DNA of 64,000 bases from Phytophthora sp. 'mugwort' (GCA_033558025.1 JAUCEF010000005.1:2170001-2234000), one strand, 5' to 3'; counted from the first letter of the stretch, positions 42,606 through 55,245 are shown. The notes: generated by a model from the letters alone, not told the origin. Numbers and translations: made by a program.

Positions 42606-43404
42606 GTCTGGTCGTCGAGAGAAACCGGTCGCCTCGCCGTTTTACCAACCGCTCCACGAACGGAGCCGGAACTTTTTGCTTTTGAGCCTGCGGCGTCGAA
42701 GAAGTCCAAGCGGACGCAGTACATGCGTCTCTTAAGTCAGGATCAGGCCACTGACGTCACTCGGGCGTGAAACTGCATTCAAATCCCCATGACGCGGCGC
42801 CGTTTCTTGTCAAACGAGAAGGAGATCTTATTCGCCTACGACATACGGGGATGCAATTTACATGCCGGGGGGACTGCAAAATGCACTGCAACGGCCAAGT
42901 TAAAGCCACGTGTCAGACGACGTTGTCGCCGTAAATGAGTTAGCGCCAGTGTCGCCACCTCGAGCTTTCAGTCTGTGGGATTCATTTGTAAGCTGTAGCC
43001 ACACCCGTTTTCCGTCGATTTAAGGCGAAAAAGTAGCGCGTAACGTGGACACTTATCTCGTCCAAGTTGGAAGAAAAGCGCGCTCCATAAAATGCAAACC
43101 AGCTTCCGCATCTTTTTCGATGGCATTTGGGTGTTGGTTTCGCTGCCCTATTCGATTGAATATTCCAGTAGAAGTATATGACGCCACACTATTGTTTTGT
43201 GTTTGCTAGTCAGCACTTTTTTGTAACGTTCTGGATACAGTACTCATATTAAAAATCACCAATTGTCTGTTCCTGTAGGACCACACGGAAACTGTCGACA
43301 AACCCACGAAGCGCAAGAGACAGCCTGCGCGCACAACTACAAAACCCGCTCCGCCCCGCCCCCCGATCGCAAGTGCTCGACGACACTCGCAGTCACTTCG
43401 CTCG
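42606..43404. other. Intergenic between aminotransferase and PX-kinase
   Basis: The first 165 bp (42606-42770) stay open in the aminotransferase frame, ending at TGA 42768-42770, with a plausible coding composition (EPELFAFEPAASKKSKRTQY). The preceding TTCTAG could be an intron 3' end, so an alternative spliced C-terminus is possible. The rest shows nothing. Confidence 0.4.
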
Positions 43405-45981
43405 ATGCCCGCGGTCGACGAGTATCCGCGCCGCCCGCCGATGGACCCGCCGTCGCGCTCGCGCTCCGCCGCCGGCAGCGCCAGCGGACGCAACCTCAGC
43501 GCCACGTTCCAGCACCAGGTGCAGATGTCTACGAGCGCCAGCAGCATGCGCGCGTCGTATCAGGACCCGCAGGCGCACAAGAAGAAGCGTCATAGCAACA
43601 GCAAGAAGAGCGGCCAGTTGCGCCACTCGCTCACGCACGTGCAGTCCGACGCGCCCGCCTCGGGTCGCTCTAGTGCGTCGTCCTATACGTCCGGCTCGGC
43701 CCTGTCGCCACCCGAGCGCAGCTCCACCTATCTCAATATGCACGCCAGCAACAGAGACCTGAGTCCGCACCATCAACTGCATCCCGAGTATCCAGCCGCG
43801 CCACCCGCGGGTGACGATATCCTCAAGGTGGAAATCCCTCGCTGGAAATCCAAGCTCACGACGGACCGAGCTGACCGACTGCACATCCCTGTTGCTGCTG
43901 ACAGTGCCGGCAACTCACCCGTGGCCAGCGGAGCAGGTCGATCCTCGACCTGGAACGGAAAAGATGGACGAGGAGGGCACGGAGGCTCCATGGGAGCACT
44001 GGCACTTGGAAGAGATCGGGACAGCGGCAGCAAGAAGCGGTACACGGTGTTCCAAGTCTACGTGCACTTCCAGTCGGGTGCTGTCCGGGTCTCGGAGAAG
44101 AGGTACAGCCACTTCCGTGAGCTGCACAAGACGCTCAGAAGGAAATACGCAACAGTCGGGAAACTCTACTTCCCGCCCAAGAAATTCTTCATGTCGCTAT
44201 CACTGCGTGTCATTGAACAGCGCCGTGAGGCCATTGAGACGTACATGAATGCAGTGCTGACGTTGCGACCACGACCGAAGGAGGTGGTGCAGTTCTTGAG
44301 CACTGGGAGCAGCTCTTTGGAGAGCGAAGAGGAAGATGGCAACAGCACGGACGGAGCAGGCCGCGGTGTGGACATGGTTACAGCGCCCAAACACGTGCAA
44401 TCGACGTCCACGGCTCTGGCAACGTCTTCGCGGCTCAGTGGAAGCAACAGCTTTGCCTCGGAGGACGCTGGGGGACACACGGTTACCATGCAGGACTTTG
44501 AGATCCTTAAAATGCTTGGAAAAGGGTCATTTGGAAAGGTTTACATGGCAAGAGAGCGTGGAACAGACGGCAAGATTTACGCGATGAAGGTGCTGCGAAA
44601 GTCGGAGCTGGTAAAGCGCAACCAGGTGGGACACACCATGATGGAGCGCAAGATCATGAGCTCGATTGACCACCCTTTCATTGTCGGACTCAAGTACTCG
44701 TTCCAGACGGCCAGCAAGCTCGTGATGGTCTCGGATTATTGCTGCGGTGGCGAGATCTTCTTCCACCTGAAGAAATTTCGCTCGTTCTCGGAGGCCATGG
44801 TGCGATTTTACGCTGCCGAACTAGTGGCCGCCATTGGCCATTTGCACGAGCGTGATATCATCTATCGGGACCTCAAGCCCGAGAATATTCTTCTAGACGA
44901 GACGGGCCACGTGCGACTGACTGACTTTGGTCTCTCGAAAACGGACTGCACCGATTTTACAGGCGCCAAAACTTTTTGTGGTACGCCCGAGTACTTGGCA
45001 CCTGAAATGCTCATCAGTCGCAAGAAGAAGACGGAGTACGGCAAGGCCATCGACTGGTGGAGTCTTGGTACGCTCATGTACGAAATGCTCACGGGCTGGC
45101 CCCCTTTCTTCGACCGCAACATCGAGCAGATGTGCACAAAGATCATGAAGTCGCCTTTGAAGTTCCCTGCGCATTTCGGCCTGAGCTCTGACGTCAAAAG
45201 TCTCATTTCAGCATTGCTAGAACGCGACCCGACGTACCGGATCGGCTCGCGTCCTGGTGTCGGCGTAGAGGATATCAAGAACCACGTGTTCTTCGCCAGC
45301 ATCGACTGGAATTTGCTCGAGAAGCGCAGCATCAAGCCACCTTTCAAGCCGCGTGTGCGCAGTCCGACGGATATCCAGAACTTCGATCGTGAGTTTACGA
45401 AGGAGTTGCCTGACCATGGTTTCTTGCAGCAGGACAAACGTCTCGCCGTATCGCCCAAGAACGAGTTCCAGGGGTTTTCCTACTCAAGAACGGAGGAACC
45501 GGCGTCATTCTCACGTGAATCAAGCAGCAAATGGGAGAAGCGCAGGTCAGGACGACGATCGGAGACACGACTTAGCGAAGGGTACGTACGAGGAAGGCAT
45601 TGAAGCGGCGATGGACGTCGCACTGGTCTACTGGATCATCGTAGGGATCCCTGATTCTTGCTTCTTCTCTCTTGCATCGTGGGTTGGGCCTTGGGTGTTG
45701 CTAGAATCGAGCGCGAGTCTCTGTCAGCGACAGATCAGTATCCTGAATTTGGCCTCGTTGCCCGCGACAGCACGGATTTTGACACTGGTTGTATCTAGAG
45801 TGCAAGGAAGCTCGGCCAACTGCCGACCGCGCCGTACGCTCATGTCCAGTACAAGAAAGAGGAGAAAGCAGGTTGGCACCCACCCATGAGTACATGCGAT
45901 GATATTGTGTTTCTAATTTAGACTTGACACAGGTATGGAGCCGATCCGAGTTTTCGCTGGGAGACGCAACGTACATTGTAA
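43405..45981 (+). CDS. PX-domain AGC serine/threonine kinase (SGK/S6K-like)
   Basis: Long first exon 43405..45581, with either an unspliced stop at 45603 or, preferred, a second exon 45933..45981 (GYGADPSF...TQRTL) after a 351-nt intron. The spliced form is ~741 residues and ends 59 bp from the convergent neighbour, matching local spacing. A Ser/Arg/His-rich leader (1-205) precedes a PX domain (~213-300, RYSHFRELHKTLRRKY, LYFPPKKFF). The AGC kinase domain (~363-625) has GKGSFGKV, AMKVL, YRDLKPEN, DFG (~507) and activation loop TFCGTPEYLAPE. The hydrophobic motif FQGFSY is at ~688. PX binds phosphoinositides; AGC kinases of this sort are phosphorylated by PDK1 and TORC2. RICTOR is in the same window. 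Confidence 0.92.
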
Positions 45982-46040
45982 GAAAATGAATGAACCTTAA
46001 GATTACATGAGATTAGCACACAAGAACTGCTCATTCTCGG

Positions 46041-48375
46041 TCAGCGATGACAGCAATGAACCACAGTTGCTTGTGGCCACTGTTGCTTACGATCGTATCC
46101 GTAAAAAACCGGCAGCATTCTGCGCATGGTATGCAATGCTTTGTGGTCCTTGAAATTGTATACGCGCTGCCACTTACCGTCGACGTTGGCATAGCGGTGC
46201 GAGATCTCGCACGATTCCACTGCTTTCAAGACCAAGAACACAACGGTTTAGTCTCAGACTGCCAGATAAAAAAAATGGTATCCGCGCGTGTCACCTACCA
46301 TTACACGCAGCGCATAAATCGTAATCACTGCAGACAGCGCAGTTGAATCGGGCTCCGGTGAAGTCTGTTTTGCCACACGAGTCGCAGATGAAACCCAAGT
46401 GACGACCATCCATAATGTAACGCATGGTAGCAAGCGCGTCCTCATGACACTTGCGAAATGCACTACGGACGCGAAATTTCGGAATGTCCAACTTCTCGGC
46501 CAAGTTTTCCACCTGTTCTAGCGTGGGTAGTCCCAATCTGTTAGGATTGAAGAGTTCGTGGGCTTCGGCATAACGCTCGAGCAGCAGCTCGTAGACTGGA
46601 GCGAGAGAACAGGCTGGTGTAAGCCCCTGAGGAACTTGTGGCTGAACGCAAAATATCACAATATCTGCTGGATGCAATCCCGCCTTTTCAGCCGACGCAT
46701 GGTACGGGATCAACTCGGAGACAATTGTGGGGGCGATTTCCTCTCGATACATTTCCAGTTGTGCACAGCTCCAACCTTTATGGCGTGCAACAGCCTCGTA
46801 CACGACGCTAGGAGCCAGCTTTCCACTTTCAAGCTTGATCTGCTGAACACGAACTTTACCCAAGTACTCCAAGCGGTTGACAGGGGCTGGCTGCAGTAGT
46901 TTTACAAAAACATACCCTTCCGGTGTCGTTAATAAATCCTTCGTAGTGGCTGGATCGCCAGAGGGTAATTCCAGCGGAAGAGCATTTGTCACCGAGCTGT
47001 TTTCGACGTAAATCTGACAGAACGAGTACGCGTCAATGTCAACGCCGTCGCAGAGTAAGTGTCCGAAAAGAGGTCGTTCTTGCTGAGATTTGTCGCACGT
47101 GAGCAGTTTGCGCGGCCGAAGCGCCTGTCCTGACACCACGGGCTGGTTGAAGCACCACACCCGCGTCTTGTTCATAGCTGCGTCGTCTTCAATGTATTCT
47201 CCGATCACTTCGGGAAACTGATCGTGCAGTGCAACTAGCAAGTCGTGGAGCGAGCAGCAGAATGGCAGCTCGAGCTCTGCTACATTTGAGAAATCCACGA
47301 GACCAAGCTGATGATGATCTCGAAGATCGTGCTCAAAGACCACGCGAAACGTAATGGACATGAGTCGTACTTGAGCCGATACGGTGAGTGTGTCCGACTG
47401 CGTTTGACCCTCAGTTGAGCTAGTAAGGAAACCTTGCTGAGGGTCACGCAGCAAAGGAAGCGATCCAAGTGAATGCACGCCCCAATTATTGAGATGCTTG
47501 TGAAATTTGTTGTCCATCAGACACGAATGCCACTCGAGTCGACGTCTTGGATTCAAAGCGTTTTCCACCTGCAGTGAGAACACGGCGCACGTGAGCCAAT
47601 CCGGAGGACGTCGCGACAAGTCAGTGAGTACGAGGTACACACTGAGTACACGGCCCTTGTACTGCGCCTCGTTAGGGTTGCCGTTAGGAAACACCCAAAG
47701 ACAGAAACGATGGGCGCCGATACTGAACGTGTCTGACACGACTTTATCCATATCTCTCATGGTGTCCACATCGGTAAACTTGGGCACTTTGACTGAGATC
47801 TCTGCTCGTTGGTCTTTCGCGTGTTTCTCCACGAAACAGCGTCTCCAACAGCCTCCGTAGAGCCTAACAAGCTGCACAAAAGTCACACAATTACAAAAGT
47901 ACCCATATTTCAGCTTCTAGGTCTCTCTTATAGCTCATACAGCTCTCAAACGACAGCTTGGTTTCCGTACATCATAGTCGGGTGCTCCCGGCAGCTGTGG
48001 TAGCAATTGTGTCCGTAATGTCGGCCACTGCTTAAGGCACAGCCGCCTCCAGACCTCCCGGTTGAACGTCAACGCGCGGAAGGTGCGGCACGTCGCAGCG
48101 CATGCCAGCAACGAGCGACCGTCCAGCTGCGCGAGCGCAAGAGCCAGTAGCTCGTCGGGCAGCGTCTGGACGTCGCTAGCGAACATCTTGGGCTCTGTAT
48201 GGTTGTCCATGTCGACGTCTTCGTCCGGGTCCAAGCTCTCGCAGTCCGTCTCGCCCTCGCTGGCACGGCACTGAACCAGGCGCGGGTGCTGCTTGGTACG
48301 TCTATTGCTCTTGCTACTGAGCGGGCCGAGCCATTGGCGCTTCTTGGGGCTGAGCGAGCGCGCCGACGCGACCAT
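46041..48375 (-). CDS. F-box / MATH / UBL / ZZ zinc-finger multidomain protein
   Basis: Exons complement(47971..48375, 46299..47871, 46041..46222); phases close to 719 residues. The N-terminal F-box (~72-113, LPDELLALALAQLDGRSLLA, TCRTFRAL) is followed by a YGGCWRR motif and a MATH domain (KVVSDTFSIGAHRFCLWVFP, ending in QVENA). A large central part resembles the ICP0-binding/ubiquitin-like region of USP7. A UBA-like helical segment and a ZZ finger (ICDSCGKTDFTGARFNC, CSDYDLCAAC) follow. F-box suggests an SCF ubiquitin-ligase adaptor; MATH and ZZ would select substrates. The gene lacks a protease domain, so it is not a USP7 orthologue. Divergent from the TBC1D7-like gene. Confidence 0.8.
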
Positions 48376-48794
48376 CGTCCAGTTTTCTCTGCAAACGAAC
48401 GGGTCTAATATAGAAATGTGAGTTGGGCGGATCTTCGGGATAGAAAAATATGGAAAGAGTTGAAGTTGGCGTGTTGAGCCCCATAATTACCGAAAGATGC
48501 TACTAATACCTCAGCTAGATTTCTTTGCATACCCCAGGACGATGTAGCAAGAGCACGAGAAGAACGTCGCTGGCTACGGTAATAAGCTAAATTGGGGGTA
48601 CAGAACTAGATTGTCTTTGTAACAATGAGATGCTCTGAGCCTCACATCCTTGTGGTGCTGTTGCTGATCACTCTAAGAACTGACCGAATCAGGTTATATT
48701 CGCTTTCCAAACTGAGGAAATAGTACCACTTTTTGTCAATGCATAAAAGGGAAAAGTAAAATACATTTCTTCCGAAGTTCCAAATAATGAGACG

Positions 48795-49562
48795 ATGGCG
48801 CTGAGCAGGAACTTCCGCACGACGTACTATAAGACGCTGGGCGTGCCCGTGGTACAGCATATTGTGGATGTAGACGCCTCGTTCGCGGCACTGCTGAGCG
48901 AGCGGGCGGTGAACGTGCCGCAGCTGTTGAAACTGGCGCTGGAACTGGGCATCACGTCGCAATATCGCGCGAGGATCTGGCTGTTGCTGGCGGGGGTGCT
49001 GCCGCCATATCCGGGGATCTGGAGCTTCGCGTTGAAGGAACGACGCGCCATGTTTGAGGATGTCGTGGGGGCGGCGCAAGTTCTTCAAGTTAAAGACGTG
49101 ACGGAGGGAGACGATGGACGAGGGGTCCATTACAACTTCATGGAGCTGCTGGGGGAGGAAGATGAAGCAGTGGAGAAGACGCCGCCCCCATCGCGGCTGG
49201 AGCTTAAGAGACTGGTGCATTTGCATCGCACTTACTGGCGAGAGATTGCGGCATGTGATGCGCCATTGCTGTGTGGGATGGATGACCCTAATTTCCTTCA
49301 TGGTGTTGCTCGAGCGGTGTATGAGGTGTTGACACATGAAGCGGAACGGTTCTGGTGTTTTACAAGGCTGTTGGAGCTATTTCATGACGGACTGGAACTA
49401 GTGGAGCCTGTGGTGACGCTGGACGCGCTGTACAGCGCACCGCTGGCAGAGTTTGAGGGTATTTTTCTTCGCACAGTCGATGTGAAGCGGAGACGACTGA
49501 CTGCGGACGGAATGTCGAGTTTTAAGAGTGGACACGACGAAGAGTACGGCAGACGAAGGTGA
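48795..49562 (+). CDS. TBC1D7: TBC1D7-like protein (TSC-complex type)
   Basis: Intronless, 255 residues. The N terminus NFRTTYYKTLGVPVV and the segment ITSQYRARIWLLLAGVLPPY match the start of TBC1D7, the third subunit of the TSC complex that restrains Rheb and TORC1. The catalytic Arg and Gln fingers of active TBC Rab-GAPs are not evident, as in TBC1D7. Ours ends before the usual ~290 residues. A possible splice donor (AAG/GTGAGA at 49559) would extend it into the antisense of the neighbouring gene; this is weaker than the simple stop. Convergent with SCC2, 55 bp apart. Confidence 0.7.
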   Translation: MALSRNFRTTYYKTLGVPVVQHIVDVDASFAALLSERAVNVPQLLKLALELGITSQYRARIWLLLAGVLPPYPGIWSFALKERRAMFEDVVGAAQVLQVKDVTEGDDGRGVHYNFMELLGEEDEAVEKTPPPSRLELKRLVHLHRTYWREIAACDAPLLCGMDDPNFLHGVARAVYEVLTHEAERFWCFTRLLELFHDGLELVEPVVTLDALYSAPLAEFEGIFLRTVDVKRRRLTADGMSSFKSGHDEEYGRRR

Positions 49563-49616
49563 GAGGATCAAAAACGTTGCAAATAGCATTCAAAATTGCG
49601 CCGCAGTGAACAGCAG

Positions 49617-52600
49617 CTAAGCAAAACCTTCGACAAACTCGTCGTCATCGATGTCGCTATTCTTCTCCGACATCTTCTGCTTCTTTGAGGCGACGGCTTT
49701 GCGCGAACGGCGTCGTCGTTTAGGTGCGGTCCTGGGCTTTTGCACTTCTTCCAGATCGATATCCAACTGCTTCTGGTCCGTGCGGGCCGCGTGCCACGCA
49801 ACCATGAACAGGTTCCAGTTCATCTCGATTGGATTTTCGAGCTGGCATAAGTCATCGACTGAAGGCAATAAAAGTTTCTTGTGGGACCGTTCCTTCACCT
49901 CTTCTGGAACATCTGCAGCGGATGGTTTGTACGTAGCACACCTTTCATTGTCCAGCTGGTAGTTCCGCTTCAGCGAAAACTTTAAACGAAGCATCAGCGC
50001 AATCGCGAAAGCAGTACGCCCATTGGTCTGCAGCGTCGCCAACTTGGAGCCGGCTAGCGGGCGCAATGGATATCCAGCAATGCTTATCGTTGATAAATCC
50101 GACTCATCATCCTCCAAAAGTTTTGGTGCCACACCCGCTTCGGCAAAGGATTTTTTTAGATCTTCCAGCACAGGGCTGTACAAGGGGAAGATTGTTAGAA
50201 ATTGCTTTTAAGTAAGTAAAAGCACATACATGCCAGGAACTTACCCGAGTCGAAGGCTCACGTAACGGTTGATCAAATAAATAACGTACAGCGGCTCGTC
50301 CTCCGCTTCGTAAGGCAGCGCCGACATGATTTGCGCCACGTAGCACAGATATTGCAACCTGGTCGTGACGGTACTGCTGTCGGCGGTGGCCGTTTTGCTC
50401 TTCAATGGCTTGAGCACACTGCCCTGGTCGGTGAACTGATTCACTAGTGCTTGAAGAAAACGCGATTCGCGCGATTTTGCCGACTTGACACAATTCCTAT
50501 ACAGCCGTTTAAAGAGGCAAAATTCTCTTTTGTTTTCATCGACCCCTAGTGTTGTGGCATTGCCGTAAACACTTAGCTGGAACGAGTACGAATCTTGAAT
50601 ACCCTTTATCAAGGGTGTGTGGAATTGACTCTGGAACTTCGCATGTAGGTCCAACAACTGAGAAAACGCCGCATCCCGTACGCCTGAAACACGATCGGTC
50701 TCTAGTGCCACCAAATTTGGAATGCATTGAAATGGATTCACCAAACCTTGGGTAAGAAGTGCTCCGATGCATGCGATGGCCTCTTTTCGAATTTGCGGTA
50801 CATTCTGCAGTGATAACACCAAGATGTGTCCCAGCTCCGCCTGCATGACATTCCCGATCAAGGACGCGTCAGCTTCCTGGTCACCTTGAACTTGCTGCTC
50901 CTTGCTTTTTGACTGATTCATCGTACGTGTCGCCAACCCGTTTTCCAATCGCCTTTCTTCGAGAAGTAGTAACTCCTTCATGCTGACGAGGCATTGCAGC
51001 TTCGCCTTTGGGGCTTTAGCGGTTAAAATAAAGCTTAATAAGCCATCTTGCTGTGCCTGGAGAAACAGACGCGGTCGGATTGGAAATAAAAATCCCATGC
51101 CTTGTACAGCTTTCGCGGCGCATGTATCGTTGCCTGGCATTCGGACAAACTGCCCGTACAACTCAAACAGGGATTCTGTTATCGTTCCAATTGTCAGCAC
51201 CTTTGCTTGTTTTGCCAGTTCCAGACAATTGTCAATGTCAGTCGCACCAACAATTTTCCCAGCCACAAGTAATGCACGCTGCAACACAAAGTTGTCTTGA
51301 TCCGACAAGCCGGCGAGCGATGTTCTTTGTTTGTGCTTCCGTATACAAAGAACAAAATACTCCAGCATGTCGAGCAATAGAACAGGTGCCTTCTTTGTCA
51401 TGGCCGAAAGCGTTGCCAGACACACGACGCTTGGTATAACAACGCTCGGGGGAGCGCGTTGCACGAGAAGTTTCAAGTCGCCTTCCAGTTTCCCAGCAAA
51501 ACTCTGTGGCACTCGCTTAATGCCCAATATGTTGTTTATCATAGAGACAGATAAACTTTGAGTCTTGATGTCCGCCTCTTTCAGATAAACGCGAATTGTC
51601 TCGAGATGGCGAGCCAGCAGCTGGGGCTTTGCTTCGCAGAACGCAGACAGAGCTATCATGCACGCCACAAACTGCTCTTGCGGTTTTTCTATCGAAACAC
51701 CTTTAAGAAGTGTGCCTTCTTTTATGTCCAAGAGGCAATCCACCAGGCGATCAACTATGTTTCCAGAGCGATCCTCAGCGATCGCCACTTGAGTTGACCG
51801 ATTTTTGGTGGACTGTGCCGCCATCTTTTTCGTGTTACTATTGCGTGCTGCCAACAGTCTCTTTAGCAATTGAGTAAACCATTCAAGATTTGGTACCCCG
51901 TGGATGACCTCAATGATGGTTGTAACAACTTCAGAACTATTGTCCAGCTTTAAGTCGTTGCTCTTCGCGACACAGGCTGGAGTAACTGTTGGGGTTCGAT
52001 AGGAAGACCATGCTTCCTCAACCGAGTTGGCGACAGTCCCATCCTCGGATATAAACTTTGAATTCGCATCTGAGAGAGAAGCTGAGTCTGCCTTCTCGTT
52101 GACTTCAATCGGTGTCCAACCAGGAGGTAGAGTGTTTCCATCACCAAATTCGCTCGACGGATTCGTCAGTCTGGAAGATGAAAGGTCGGCGCCAAACCAA
52201 ACTTCTTGAAAAGTATCGATGATAAAGTTCTTGACAGATTGATCTTCGGCTGCATGTCCAATCCTTTCCACAAGACACCGCATGCAGGCACTCTTACGGC
52301 GAAGCTCTTGTTCTATGGTTGTGGCATGCGTCTGATCTTGCGTGGATATCAACGCAATTTTGAAAATCTTGCAAACGCTTTTTCGAACCTTAATGCCCTT
52401 ATCGCGTAGTCTTTCAGCAAGTACTTCAAAATACTTGTCAAACTGCACACACAAAAAGGTTAGCACACAAATCAAGTGCACTGAAGAAGAAAATCACCTT
52501 CCTACCAAGACGGGCTGCAGCAGAACGTAAGTCCCGATTAAATCCACGGCTGCTTCGCGAACTGAGGGCTTTTCATCCAGGCAACACCTTTCAACGGCCA

Positions 52601-55211
52601 ACTGTACTCCTGATTCTGCCATCAGCATCGGATCGACGTCGACAATTCCTCGAAGACATTTCATAACTCGCGCTCGAAGACTCGGCATTCCCTTGGAAAG
52701 CAGAGCCATAATATGAGCTAAATAACTGTCGAACAGGCCGCAGAATTTACGTTTCACAGCAAGGTGCAAACTGGATCTTAGCGCTAACTCGCTCGTGGGG
52801 GCTGCCACCTTAAACGTCGAGTTGATACCTCCCTTTGGCACTTCCCACAATGCCTCCCACAGCTTCCTTTCTCGTCCCACACAAGCCGACTCTATTCCAC
52901 TCCAATGGACCTCCGACTCCGATATGAATGTCAAAACAAGCAGTTTCTTCGAATCGCCTTGATCAAAATTGTGTCGTTGGAGATGCATCACAACGATATG
53001 TTTAAGCGCAATCCCACGAATCAACTCATTGCTTGCGTTTGTCAGTGCGTCTCTGGAGCATGTTTTCTTACCAGCTAGAGCCTCACGCAAACTGCTTGTA
53101 TGCTCTTCAATGACGGCAACAGAGTCACTGTCATTCTCCACGGCATTCTGACCGACCTTCCTCTGGTATTGTTTAATTGAAGTGCATATTTTAGCGATCA
53201 AGTTGAGCGCTGCCAGACTTTGATATGAATCCGGGTTCTTCACATCTGCAGTTATATTCGCGTGTAGGACGCTCGCCAGAAAACAGCTCAACACCTCCAA
53301 AAGGTATTCGGCGCCTATCCATTCTGGGCGTACAAACATCACAAGGAGGTCTTCAACAAAATTATCTAAGACCACGCGATTGTCACGCTCGTCGTTTTCT
53401 TTCCAGCATGCCATCAGCAGCATCCTAACAAACAACTTTGCGCTATTACGAGTGCTTTCCAGGGTTGTCCCCACTACGTCACATTTTTCCGGAGATTTTT
53501 CTTCAGCGATAGTATCTGGTGTTGACGATGATTCAATCGATTCTTGTAGTAAGCCGCCCTCATCCTCTGTCGTCTTAAATTTGCCAGCAGCGGCGCACGA
53601 CTGAATCATCGACACCACTAGTGTTGATATGCGCTGCACCGTGTCGTTCGAGTTCAGTAACTTTACCGTTCTAAGGGTACGCTTGGCAGTAGGGAGTTTT
53701 ACCATGATCTCCACAATATCTGCCAGCATCGACTCGCGATAAGACCTATACTGCAGGAATATACCTCGCAATATGCTTAGAGCGCTGTGTTGCAACGACG
53801 TAGCATACGAGCTGTGATCTAAAGCAAAAAGCTCCACCATCGATGAAGAAAGACGGAGTATCCATCGATCCGCTAGTTTTACCCTCAAGAGAAGCGTAGC
53901 AAGCTGCTCCATAAATTCGCACATCACATGGGAAATTCGTTCGACAGCCTTGCGGGCGCTTTTGTTCGCACGCAAATTTACTCGAGAAGAGCTGGAACTT
54001 TTGCGACCAGTTGATTTTCCATCACTTTCTTTCATCACAGGCGTCGATGCAGTCGTCACAAATGAAGAGTCAATGCATGGAAGTAGCAAACGTCGAATAA
54101 TGTGATGCAGAAGCTGAAAACAGTTGTCAATACTTTCCTCGGAGAGAACTCGACGGTCAATCTGAGGAGCTGTCATCACGATCAGCTCACAAATCGCGAC
54201 ATCAACCGATGCTAAGAGTCTCAAAACCAGTCGTTCATCCACCTGCGCTTTTCCTGTCTCTTTGTTCGACAACTCGGCGCCCAGCACATCCACTGCTAAG
54301 CCCAGTCGCACTTGCGCATCGAATGCTCCCATTAGCGAGATCAGCAATGTTGGGTCCAGCTTAGTAATCCAATCGTTCTTTTCCATTGCTTTCAGCGACT
54401 GCAGCAGCAATTTTACTTCCTCGGACCGAAAAACATCCATGTCATCTCGTTCAAAATTGTCCATCTGCTGCCGACACGTCGCCTTTCCAACTAATCTCTC
54501 TAGCTGCTCTGCGTACTTCTCCACACTGTCTGCAATAATCTCTGCTTGGGTGGACGTCGTTGGAAGCTGCTCTTCTTCGATTTCTATCGCTGCCTCTACG
54601 CCTAGCACGGCGTTCAACTCATTCAAGCCATCCTGCAGTTCACCAGCTTCATCATCAGTCAAGGTGGCACATCCCACCCCATTTTTTATGGACCGTCTCC
54701 TCCGTGATCGCTTGTGGTCTAGTTCATACTGCAGCTCTGAGTTTCTCTTTAACTTGCTCCGAGAAGCTGGCTTCGCCCCTCCAGCTAGCACCACATACAA
54801 TCAGTAACAAATCGTCAGTTCCTGCACTAAATTACGGTAGAGATGCGCCATGCAGCGCTAGACAGTGTATGAACCATTGAAGCATCCAGTCTGCACGACC
54901 GCCTGCGCCCACTTGGGCAGCGAGTTCAACACGTCAGCGTTGATCTCCGTCGTCTCGTCAGCTGAGCTATAGCGTCAGGTATCCATCCATAACAATCGTT
55001 ACAATTATGCATTCAAATAAATAAAATGTCAGGCGTACCTTAGTCTACCGGTGCTTGTGGAGCGGATGAGCGTTGCCAACCGCTGCGGGTTGAAGGACTC
55101 GGCGCCAGCCGCTGGCTCGGCGGTCGCCGGGCGCACTATCTCGCGAGCATCCGCTGCCGTTGCGTCGACTTGGTCCACGTACAGTGGGAAGAGAAACAGC
55201 CCGCCACGCAT
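49617..55211 (-). CDS. SCC2: Cohesin loader SCC2/NIPBL-like HEAT-repeat protein
   Basis: Five exons: complement(55039..55211, 54875..54966, 52506..54784, 50245..52442, 49617..50175); phases close to 1766 residues. The central and C-terminal parts are HEAT repeats, with the diagnostic YFEVLAERLRDKGIKVRKSV block and FIIDTFQEVWFG. The N-terminal half is helical with basic NLS-like runs (KRSRRRRSIK), and the tail is Lys/Arg-rich then acidic (PKRRRRSRKAVASKKQK). SCC2 loads cohesin onto chromatin with SCC4. A minus-strand initiator-like TCACTCTCGCATTCC lies 20-34 nt upstream of the ATG (55231-55245). The true start could be further upstream, but no in-frame ATG with support was seen. Confidence 0.9.
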
Positions 55212-55230
55212 CGTGCTCGTTGCGGAGTGC

Positions 55231-55245
55231 GGAATGCGAGAGTGA
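55231..55245 (-). promoter_or_regulatory. Oomycete initiator (Inr)-like motif of SCC2
   Basis: On the minus strand the sequence TCACTCTCGCATTCC resembles the oomycete core promoter (TCAYTYY followed by CAWTT). It sits about 20 nt upstream of the proposed ATG. Position fits a short 5' UTR; no experiment supports it. Confidence 0.35.

Noticed and set aside
45353..45889. 178-codon ORF overlapping the kinase 3' end
   Set aside because: Frame-shadow of the kinase and its putative last intron.
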